Counted from the stretch's first letter, positions 1 to 4,325 are shown. The stretch is DNA of 5,152 nucleotides from Bacillota bacterium (GCA_023431385.1 JAEYWA010000039.1:1-5152); one strand, 5' to 3'. Numbers and translations: made by a program. Notes: generated from the sequence alone by a model not told the origin.

Positions 1-95
1 GATGACAAATCAACATCAAAATCATACTTGTTAACGATATTAACGAAATCTTTTACATCATTAATTGATTTTAAAGAAATATCAAATGCTTTCAT
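1..95 (-). CDS. HPr-like phosphocarrier family protein, N-terminal part
   Basis: The minus strand encodes the first 31 residues of a protein that runs off the left edge, beginning MKAFDISLKSINDVKDFVNI. I recognise the pattern from the short (about 75 residue) HPr-family proteins of clostridia, in which a 'SINDVKDFVNIV.KYDFDVDL' stretch occupies the first strand and helix of the HPr fold. Classical HPr carries the phosphate of the PTS sugar-uptake system on His15, within a G-L-H-A-R-P segment. No such segment is visible here; the equivalent place reads N-D-V-K-D. A regulatory or non-PTS role is therefore more likely than phosphotransfer. The ATG at 95 is chosen because AGGAGG (110-105) lies 9 nt upstream; the ATG at 104 directly abuts the AGGAGG and has no spacing. 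The gene diverges from everything else in the window and has its own promoter. The family call rests on memory of homologues and only 31 residues. Confidence 0.72.
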   Translation of the reverse strand, partial: MKAFDISLKSINDVKDFVNIVNKYDFDVDLS

Positions 96-150
96 ATTAT
101 CCATCCTCCTTATAAAAGGTAAAAATCAAAATTTCTAAATTTATACTTTA

Positions 151-179
151 ATATTATCTTCTTTTTTTATTTTAGTCAA
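151..179 (-). promoter_or_regulatory. Sigma-A type promoter of the HPr-like gene
   Basis: On the minus strand TTGACT (179-174) is followed after exactly 17 nt by TAATAT (156-151). The -35 matches TTGACA at 5 of 6 positions and the -10 matches TATAAT at 4 of 6. Transcription would start near 144, giving a leader of about 50 nt that contains the AGGAGG at 110-105. Confidence 0.7.
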
Positions 180-206
180 TCGAGATGTTGAAATAGAAGG
201 AAATGA

Positions 207-290
207 TTATTGCTTTAAAAGCCCAAAAGCCTTAAAAATCAGGCGTTCCCGTGGGTGTTGTGCATATTCTACAAACTTTTCCCGTTGTTT
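207..290 (-). pseudogene. Possible relic of an unidentified coding sequence, minus strand
   Basis: Reading the minus strand from 290 to 207 gives 27 codons without a stop, ending in TAA: KQREKFVEYAQHPRERLIFK followed by AFGLLKQ. The composition is protein-like (amphipathic, rich in charged residues) and the DNA is visibly richer in G and C than its flanks. An in-frame TGA lies directly upstream at 293-291, and there is no start codon or ribosome binding site, so it cannot be an intact gene. It may be the C-terminal end of a lost gene. I do not recognise the family, and chance cannot be excluded over so short a stretch. Confidence 0.22.
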
Positions 291-341
291 TCATTCAATA
301 ATATCACTAAATTTAAGCTTTTAAGCTTACAACAATAGCAA

Positions 342-350
342 TGCTAATAT
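342..350 (+). promoter_or_regulatory. Extended -10 promoter upstream of the mtaB-like fragment
   Basis: TGCTAATAT (342-350) fits an extended -10 element (TGnTATAAT) with TAATAT as the hexamer. An overlapping alternative -10, TATAAT (350-355), sits 17 nt after a poor -35, TTACAA (327-332). Either would start transcription around 357-363, reading through the fragment at 395 to the terminator at 496-528. Confidence 0.45.
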
Positions 351-394
351 ATAATAAGTGAATGGGCAACATAATATTCAGAAAGTAGGTATAT

Positions 395-471
395 ATGAAG
401 ACAGTAGCATTTTACACTCTGGGTTGACCGAACGTGCGAGGGAATATGATGGCTACTGTACATTGATATAG
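395..471 (+). pseudogene. Truncated mtaB-like 5' fragment
   Basis: ATG at 395 opens MKTVAFYTLG followed by a stop at 425-427. These ten residues match the start of MtaB-type tRNA methylthiotransferases, and match the intact gene in this window (KTVSFYTLGC, about residues 22-31) at eight of nine comparable positions. Most nucleotide differences fall at third codon positions, which points to divergence as coding sequence and not to a recent copy. Inserting one base after the TG at 425-426 would restore the conserved Cys, but the following codons (ending at TAG 469-471) no longer follow MtaB order. A GGAGGCTTTGAG stretch at 471-482 may be a remnant of the 'NGYE' region, though this is speculative. 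A weak ribosome binding site (GAAAGTAGGT, 381-390) precedes it. The best reading is the decayed or deleted stub of a second mtaB-like gene; a functional ten-residue leader peptide is an alternative. Confidence 0.5.
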
Positions 472-495
472 GAGGCTTTGAGTGAAAGGCAAAAT

Positions 496-528
496 GTCCG
501 CTTAATTTTGATTAAGCAGGCTTTTTTT
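496..528 (+). terminator. Rho-independent terminator
   Basis: The stem GCTTAAT (500-506) pairs perfectly with ATTAAGC (511-517) around the tetraloop TTTG. After one C/A mismatch it extends through 496-498 and 519-521 (one pair is G-T), which brings the stem up to seven consecutive T residues (522-528). It would end transcripts that begin near 360. Confidence 0.75.
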
Positions 529-546
529 GGTTAAGTGGGCCTTTTA

Positions 547-570
547 GTTTCAATAAATAGCCTTTGAAAC
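547..570 (+). repeat. Short inverted repeat GTTTCAA/TTGAAAC
   Basis: GTTTCAA (547-553) and TTGAAAC (564-570) are perfect complements around a 10-nt loop. There is no good T tract after it, so it is not called a terminator. Function unknown; it lies upstream of the araC-type gene and may be fortuitous. Confidence 0.3.
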
Positions 571-620
571 ATTTTAGCTTTTGGTGGTTAGAGAAGAATC
601 TGTAGGTAAGTAAATAGTGT

Positions 621-641
621 ACTTTGTAAGTTACACAAAGT
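621..641 (+). promoter_or_regulatory. Operator-like dyad over the -35 of the araC-type gene
   Basis: ACTTTGT (621-627) and ACAAAGT (635-641) form a perfect 7-bp inverted repeat with a 7-nt spacer. It overlaps the proposed -35 hexamer TTGTAA (624-629). Its size and position suit a dimeric regulator, possibly the AraC-type protein encoded downstream, though that assignment is inference. Confidence 0.4.
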
Positions 642-652
642 GAGAGTATATA
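624..652 (+). promoter_or_regulatory. Probable promoter of the araC-VOC gene
   Basis: TTGTAA (624-629) and TATATA (647-652) are separated by 17 nt; each matches the sigma-A consensus at 4 of 6 positions. The -10 lies inside the first copy of a 20-bp tandem repeat, so an identical TATATA recurs at 667-672 without an equivalent -35. The leader to the GTG start at 755 would be about 95 nt. Confidence 0.4.
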
Positions 653-676
653 TCTTAAAGTGAGAGTATATATCTT
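637..676 (+). repeat. Two perfect tandem copies of a 20-bp unit
   Basis: AAAGTGAGAGTATATATCTT occurs at 637-656 and again, head to tail and without a mismatch, at 657-676. The unit contains the TATATA used as the proposed -10 and begins within the right arm of the upstream dyad. It may be a duplicated regulator site or a replication-slippage product. Confidence 0.85.
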
Positions 677-754
677 AGCTGAAGCAAGCAAAAATTATCA
701 TGAAGTCTATGGAGTTTTTCCTTATACTTAAAGACAGACAGAGGGGGTGAGAAA

Positions 755-1546
755 GTGGATACGGTAAGTTGCATTCAGAGAGCAATTGACTTTATTGAGG
801 ATAATATCCTTGATGATATAAGACCAGAAATCATCGCTAGTCATTCATACATGTCAAGTTTTCAATTTCAACGTGTTTTCTCTATCGTGTGTGGTATTAC
901 ACTTGGTGATTATATTCGAAATCGTAGATTAGTACTGGCCGGAATTGAGATATCATCATCTAAGACAAAGATAATTGACATAGCCTTCAAATATGGATAT
1001 GAGTCACCAGAAAGTTTTTCACGTGCTTTTACTCGTTTTCATGGAGTTTCTCCTATGATAGTGCGCAGTCGTATAGAGAAAATCAAGTTATTCACCAAAA
1101 TATCTGTTCAATCTATCTTAGGAGGAAAACAAAATATGGAGCATTTAAAACAAAGAGAGTATTCTGTTAAGGAAAACGGTCCTGTCTATTACACTCAAGA
1201 CATGGATAAAACTGCAAAATGGTTTGAAACTGTATTAGGTTGGTACGTAAATATTGATGAAAGAAATAAAGATGGAGTGGGAACTTATGGGTGCGCGCTG
1301 CCAATACCTGGGGAACTGGTCAATATGAAAATAACCACATTTAATGGCATTCACATGTTTTTTGGTGAACCATCAAAACAAACTGTTTCATTCATGCGTG
1401 TTGAAGGAGTAGAACAACTATACTCATTTGTGAAGAAAAATGGTTGGAATCAAGTAACAGAAGTTAAGACTCAGCATTGGGGAGGTAAAGAATGCGATGT
1501 AACAACAATTGATGGTAGTATCATGAGGTTTTTTCAGATAGATTAA
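755..1546 (+). CDS. AraC-type transcriptional regulator fused to a VOC (glyoxalase-like) domain
   Basis: The 263-residue product has two parts. Residues 1 to about 105 are an AraC/XylS DNA-binding region with two helix-turn-helix units, about 22-43 (DIRPEIIASHSYMSSFQFQR) and 70-95 (KIIDIAFKYGYESPESFSRA), closing with the family hallmark F-H-G-V-S-P. After a linker, residues about 140-262 resemble one VOC-superfamily module: GPVYYTQDMDKTAKWFETVLGW opens the first beta-alpha unit and VTTIDGSIMRFFQ closes the fold. No clear metal-binding His/Glu set is visible, so ligand binding is more likely than catalysis. Related N-terminal AraC regulators in Firmicutes commonly carry a GyrI-like effector domain in this place, so the VOC domain probably acts as the sensor. 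The start is GTG 755, 4 nt after GGGGGTGA (743-750). A second consensus site at 1120-1125 precedes an in-frame ATG at 1136. The target genes are unknown. Confidence 0.85.
   Translation: MDTVSCIQRAIDFIEDNILDDIRPEIIASHSYMSSFQFQRVFSIVCGITLGDYIRNRRLVLAGIEISSSKTKIIDIAFKYGYESPESFSRAFTRFHGVSPMIVRSRIEKIKLFTKISVQSILGGKQNMEHLKQREYSVKENGPVYYTQDMDKTAKWFETVLGWYVNIDERNKDGVGTYGCALPIPGELVNMKITTFNGIHMFFGEPSKQTVSFMRVEGVEQLYSFVKKNGWNQVTEVKTQHWGGKECDVTTIDGSIMRFFQID
1120..1138 (+). promoter_or_regulatory. Internal ribosome binding site and in-frame start for a VOC-only product
   Basis: AGGAGG (1120-1125) is followed after 10 nt by ATG (1136-1138), which is Met128 of the araC-VOC frame. Initiation here would give a 136-residue protein holding the VOC domain alone, lacking the DNA-binding part. 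The site falls precisely in the interdomain linker. The SD is a better match to consensus than that of the upstream GTG start. Confidence 0.5.
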
Positions 1547-1611
1547 TAATTGCCTCGCTGACAATAAATTTTGTTGTTGTATTAATTTATATTATTTATA
1601 AAATATCAAGT

Positions 1612-1640
1612 AAGAACTTACCTTAGTGGTAAGTTCTTTT
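1612..1640 (+). terminator. Probable intrinsic terminator of the araC-VOC gene
   Basis: AAGAACTTACC (1612-1622) and GGTAAGTTCTT (1628-1638) form a perfect 11-bp stem with a 5-nt loop. The T-rich tail is short (the stem ends in TTCTT, then TT before AAA), so efficiency may be moderate. It lies 65 nt after the stop codon and separates this gene from mtaB. Confidence 0.6.
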
Positions 1641-1641
1641 A

Positions 1642-1681
1642 AATTCACGTTAATTCACGTTAATTCACGTTAATTCACGTT
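1642..1681 (+). repeat. Four perfect tandem copies of a 10-bp unit, AATTCACGTT
   Basis: AATTCACGTT is repeated four times without a mismatch. The period is close to one turn of B-DNA, so each copy shows the same face. The array begins just after the terminator and its last base is the first base of the proposed mtaB -35. The unit also places ACGT and AATT palindromes in strict alternation. Confidence 0.95.
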
Positions 1682-1708
1682 TGGAAGGTAAAGCTCTTAT
1701 CCTATAGT
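1681..1708 (+). promoter_or_regulatory. Probable mtaB promoter
   Basis: TTGGAA (1681-1686) and TATAGT (1703-1708) are 16 nt apart, matching consensus at 4 of 6 and 5 of 6 positions. An alternative is the extended -10 TGGTAAAAT (1731-1739), which has no clear -35. The 10-bp repeats end at the -35, the place where an activator or UP-like element would act. Confidence 0.5.
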
Positions 1709-1781
1709 GCTATTAAAATATATGAAGTTGTGGTAAAATAACGGTACACTTTTGTATGGCAATAAGGGGAATAATACAGCA

Positions 1782-3146
1782 ATGGAAAAAAATAATAATG
1801 AAAAAATAGTTCAAAACTTAAATAGTGATGCGATAGATAAAAAAAAGACTGTGAGCTTCTATACGCTGGGTTGTAAGGTAAATCAATATGAGTCGGAAGC
1901 CGTCTCTTCAATATTTGAAAAAAACGGATATGAAGTGGTTTCCTTTGATCAGAGTGCTGATATTTATATAATTAACACTTGTACAGTAACTAACCTGAGC
2001 GACAGGAAATCCCGGCAAGCCATCAGAAAGGCAAAGAAGACCAACCCGGATTCTATTGTAACCGTTATGGGCTGTTATGCTCAAACCTCCTCGGAAGAAA
2101 TCCTGAAAATACCCGGTGTCAATCTTGTAATCGGCACAAAGGACAGAAACAGCATATTGGACTACATTAATAGGCTTGAAGAGGGTGAATGCAGAATAAA
2201 TGCAGTGGACAACATTATGACTTCGAGGAGTTTTGAAGAGCTTAAAGTAAACACTTACAAGGAGAGAACAAGGGCGTATCTTAAAATACAGGAGGGATGC
2301 AGTCAATTCTGCTCTTACTGCATCATACCTTATGCAAGGGGACCCATCAGGAGCCGAAAGCCGGAGGATATAATAGGAGAAGTCAGAGAATTATCACAGA
2401 ACGGGTATACTGAAATCGTACTTACAGGCATTCATCTTGCCTCCTACGGAAAAGACCTGAAAACAACAGATTTGCTTGACATAATTAAAAGCTTGAATGG
2501 GATTGAAGGTATAGAGCGCATAAGGCTTGGCTCAATTGAGCCAACTACCATAACCGAGGAATTTGTTTTGGCGGCTGCCGAAATGCCAAAGCTTTGCCCC
2601 CATTATCATCTTTCTTTACAGAGCGGCTGCGATGCAACCCTTAGAGCCATGAACAGAAAGTATACAGCAGAGGAGTATAGCAAAAGCGTTGAACTGCTTA
2701 AGAAGCATATTCCTGATGTTGCTATAACAACAGATATTATGGTTGGATTTCCTGGAGAAACCGAGGAGGATTTCTTAAGCTCTATGGACTTTGCCGATAG
2801 AATTGGATTCTCAAAAATCCATGTGTTCAAGTATTCTCCCAGAAAGGGAACTCCTGCCGCCGAGTCTGCAGATCAAATTACTCCGGAAATAAAGGAGGCA
2901 AGAAGTGAGAAAATGCTTGCATTATCCGACAGGCTTGAAGAACAGTATCTTGGCAGGTTTATAGATAGGGAAATGGATGTCCTGTATGAACAGGCACTGG
3001 TTGATAAAAAGGGTTATATTGAGGGCCTTACAAGTAATTATATCAGAGTCGCTGCTGAAGGGACTGAAGATATGACAGGCAAAATTGTAATGACAAAATT
3101 AATAAAAATTAGCGGAAGCCTGTTTGAAGGAAATATTTTATGGTAA
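1782..3146 (+). CDS. mtaB: tRNA (N6-threonylcarbamoyladenosine-37-C2)-methylthiotransferase MtaB
   Basis: This cytosolic radical-SAM enzyme adds a methylthio group to t6A37, giving ms2t6A37 in tRNAs that decode ANN codons, notably tRNA-Lys. The 454-residue product has all three family domains. The N-terminal methylthiotransferase domain carries cluster ligands Cys31 (YTLGCKVNQYESEA), Cys67 (INTCTV) and Cys98 (MGCYAQ). The radical-SAM core has C-x3-C-x2-C at Cys173, Cys177 and Cys180 (EGCSQFCSYCIIPYARG), then LQSGCDATLRAMNRKY. A TRAM-type RNA-binding region fills about residues 393-454. The YTLGCKVNQYE signature separates it from MiaB and RimO. ATG 1782 is preferred because AAGGGG (1764-1769) lies 12 nt upstream; an earlier in-frame TTG (1752) lacks such a site. 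The protein starts about 20 residues before the usual family N-terminus, with a polar Lys/Asn-rich extension. Length and motifs indicate an intact gene. Confidence 0.93.
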   Translation: MEKNNNEKIVQNLNSDAIDKKKTVSFYTLGCKVNQYESEAVSSIFEKNGYEVVSFDQSADIYIINTCTVTNLSDRKSRQAIRKAKKTNPDSIVTVMGCYAQTSSEEILKIPGVNLVIGTKDRNSILDYINRLEEGECRINAVDNIMTSRSFEELKVNTYKERTRAYLKIQEGCSQFCSYCIIPYARGPIRSRKPEDIIGEVRELSQNGYTEIVLTGIHLASYGKDLKTTDLLDIIKSLNGIEGIERIRLGSIEPTTITEEFVLAAAEMPKLCPHYHLSLQSGCDATLRAMNRKYTAEEYSKSVELLKKHIPDVAITTDIMVGFPGETEEDFLSSMDFADRIGFSKIHVFKYSPRKGTPAAESADQITPEIKEARSEKMLALSDRLEEQYLGRFIDREMDVLYEQALVDKKGYIEGLTSNYIRVAAEGTEDMTGKIVMTKLIKISGSLFEGNILW

Positions 3147-3223
3147 ATATGACTTTGTAGCCCTTGTATATCAAGAATATGTGGAAATAAATTAACACTG
3201 CTGCTACACTGGAAGTAAAAGTG

Positions 3224-3260
3224 TTGCAAAAGATTTTAGGATATATTAGTATTAATATAT
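3224..3260 (+). promoter_or_regulatory. Probable ireB promoter with overlapping dyad
   Basis: TTGCAA (3224-3229) and TAGTAT (3247-3252) are 17 nt apart, each matching consensus at 4 of 6 positions. The -10 is embedded in a perfect 8-bp inverted repeat, ATATATTA (3241-3248) and TAATATAT (3253-3260), spaced by 4 nt. The dyad could be an operator, but it is simple AT-rich sequence. The leader to ireB would be about 90 nt. Confidence 0.4.
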
Positions 3261-3348
3261 AGCATTATACTACACCAAATAAAATGTAGACACTGAGGCA
3301 TACAAAAGCGTAAAAATAGAGACTATAGCTGCACAGGAAGGTGATTAA

Positions 3349-3606
3349 ATGGGCATTAATGAGACTATGATGTTTAATGTAGACAAGGAAAAGGATAATG
3401 AGGCTAAAGAGATTTTGATATCTGTTTATCAGGCTCTTAAGGAAAAAGGCTATAATCCTATAAACCAAATGGTTGGATATATTTTATCCGGTGATCCTAC
3501 TTACATCACAAACTATAAAAATGCAAGAAGTATTATTCGCAGATTGGAAAGAGACGAACTGCTGGAGGAAGTCTTGAAATTTTACCTGGAAAGCAATAAT
3601 CAATAA
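3349..3606 (+). CDS. ireB: IreB family regulatory phosphoprotein (UPF0297)
   Basis: The 85-residue product is the full usual length of the UPF0297/IreB family and carries its signature core KGYNPINQMVGYILSGDP (residues about 33-50), then NARSIIRRLERDE and a C-terminal EVLKFYLE helix. In Enterococcus faecalis IreB is a small cytosolic dimer phosphorylated on N-terminal threonines by the PASTA kinase IreK and acts negatively on cephalosporin resistance; the clostridial role is inferred from family membership. The N-terminus here reads MGINETMMFNV, which offers one threonine, Thr6, where my recollection of the enterococcal protein has two (MGFTDET). The start ATG is supported by AGGAAGGTGA (3335-3344), 4 nt upstream. 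ruvX follows 229 nt downstream, a pairing conserved in Firmicutes. Confidence 0.92.
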   Translation: MGINETMMFNVDKEKDNEAKEILISVYQALKEKGYNPINQMVGYILSGDPTYITNYKNARSIIRRLERDELLEEVLKFYLESNNQ

Positions 3607-3637
3607 TGATGCTTAACAAATATTATTGAGTTTTTAT

Positions 3638-3660
3638 GGCACTCTATAAACAGGAGTGCC
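3638..3660 (+). terminator. Weak terminator-like hairpin after ireB
   Basis: GGCACTC (3638-3644) and GAGTGCC (3654-3660) are perfect complements around a 9-nt loop. The following TATTAATTTATG is only moderately U-rich, so termination may be partial. Read-through would carry transcription into ruvX, for which I see no good separate promoter. Confidence 0.45.
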
Positions 3661-3682
3661 TATTAATTTATGGTACGAAATA

Positions 3683-3717
3683 TTCAAAATATTTTCAATA
3701 TTATCAAATATTTTGAA
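3683..3717 (+). repeat. 12-bp perfect inverted repeat between ireB and ruvX
   Basis: TTCAAAATATTT (3683-3694) and AAATATTTTGAA (3706-3717) are exact reverse complements with an 11-nt centre. No T tract follows, so it is not a standard terminator. It could be a protein-binding dyad or an RNA hairpin at the front of the ruvX leader. AT-richness lowers its significance. Confidence 0.6.
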
Positions 3718-3731
3718 AGCGCACATGGCTA

Positions 3732-3833
3732 ATTAACCTCCTTTATTCGCCCCATTACGGATAAGGGAGCGTATAAATTTCATTACATGGACAATGGTGG
3801 CTCAAAGCTACTTACGTAGCTTAGGAGGTTAAT
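3732..3833 (+). promoter_or_regulatory. Structured ruvX leader with anti-Shine-Dalgarno sequence
   Basis: ATTAACCTCCT (3732-3742) is exactly complementary over 11 nt to AGGAGGTTAAT (3823-3833), which contains the ruvX ribosome binding site and ends 2 nt before its ATG. The 80 nt enclosed hold two further hairpins: CGCCCC/GGGaGCG (3748-3753 with 3765-3771, one bulged A) and AAGCTAC/GTAGCTT (3805-3811 with 3816-3822, loop TTAC), the latter directly abutting the SD. The layout is a closing stem with internal hairpins, like a translation-controlling riboswitch or protein-responsive leader. It matches no known riboswitch class that I can identify by eye. Confidence 0.5.
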
Positions 3834-3835
3834 AT

Positions 3836-4255
3836 ATGAGAATATTAGGAATAGATTACGGGGATTCTAGAATTGGGGTTGCTGTCAGTGACCCTATGGG
3901 TTGGACGGCACAAGGGCTTGAAACGGTAAAAAGCAAGGACAGCTTAAAGAAGGCCCTTGAGAGGATAAGTGAGATAATTAAAAAGTATGAAATTAAAGAT
4001 ATTGTTATAGGCTATCCCTTGAATATGAATGGGACTGCAGGTCCCCGAACCGAACGAACTGAGGCATTTATAAGAAAACTGTTAGAACTTGGTGAATTCA
4101 ATATTATTAAGTGGGATGAGAGGCTTACCACTGTCTCGGCACATAGGGCCATGAATGAAATGGGTGTTAAGGCTTCAAACAAAAAGAATATTGTAGATAC
4201 TATGTCGGCTGTTTTTATCCTTCAGGGATATTTGGACAGGCAAAGCAAAAAATAA
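3836..4255 (+). CDS. ruvX: RuvX/YqgF family nuclease (putative Holliday junction resolvase, pre-16S rRNA nuclease)
   Basis: The 139-residue product has the compact RNase H-like fold of the YqgF/RuvX family at its usual length. Motifs appear in order: GIDYGDSRIGVAVSD (catalytic Asp7), IVIGYPLNMNGTAGPRTE (about 56-73), WDERLTT (93-99, acidic pair Asp94-Glu95) and VDTMSAVFILQGYLD, with Asp121 the expected final metal ligand. In E. coli the orthologue is implicated in 16S rRNA 5'-end maturation, and mycobacterial RuvX resolves Holliday junctions in vitro; which role dominates here cannot be told from sequence. All acidic residues expected for two-metal catalysis are present. AGGAGG (3823-3828) lies 7 nt before the ATG. 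That site is also the target of an 11-nt complementary sequence upstream, so translation may be regulated. ireB upstream and the DUF1292 gene downstream form the common clostridial order. Confidence 0.93.
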   Translation: MRILGIDYGDSRIGVAVSDPMGWTAQGLETVKSKDSLKKALERISEIIKKYEIKDIVIGYPLNMNGTAGPRTERTEAFIRKLLELGEFNIIKWDERLTTVSAHRAMNEMGVKASNKKNIVDTMSAVFILQGYLDRQSKK

Positions 4256-4294
4256 ATGGATTTTATTTTGAACCTTTGGTTATAAAACTTAATA

Positions 4295-4323
4295 TTGGAA
4301 ATCCAGTACAATTGTGATATTAT
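4295..4323 (+). promoter_or_regulatory. Promoter of the DUF1292 gene
   Basis: TTGGAA (4295-4300) and TATTAT (4318-4323) are 17 nt apart, and TG at 4315-4316 makes an extended -10 (TGaTATTAT). The -10 matches consensus at 5 of 6 positions. Transcription would start near 4330, leaving a leader of roughly 77 nt. Confidence 0.6.
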
Positions 4324-4325
4324 TA

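Noticed and set aside
314..329. Inverted repeat TAAGCTT-TT-AAGCTTA.
   Set aside because: The 2-nt centre cannot form an RNA loop without opening the stem, and it consists of two HindIII-like palindromes. No T tract follows. Probably fortuitous.
630..731. An open stretch on the plus strand before the araC-type gene, ending VYILAEASKNYHEVYGVFPY then T and a stop.
   Set aside because: The composition looks protein-like, but the only start candidate (GTG 660) has no ribosome binding site, and the first part is made by the 20-bp tandem repeat. Not supported as a gene.
1752..1781. Longer mtaB start at TTG 1752.
   Set aside because: The only SD-like sequence (AAGGGG, 1764-1769) lies downstream of it and serves ATG 1782.
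3194..3225. Possible mtaB terminator, AACACT/AGTGTT.
   Set aside because: The stem is only 6 bp around a 20-nt loop and no T run follows, so it is not a credible intrinsic terminator.
1702..3229. Minus-strand open frames over and around mtaB (1702-1911, 1908-2306, 2606-2830, 3038-3229).
   Set aside because: They are antisense shadows of a well-supported gene or its flanks, with no ribosome binding site and no recognisable motifs.
3732..3835. T-box, c-di-GMP, THF or preQ1 riboswitch as an explanation of the ruvX leader.
   Set aside because: None of the conserved core sequences of these classes (for example the T-box AGGGTGG element) is visible, so no known class is assigned.
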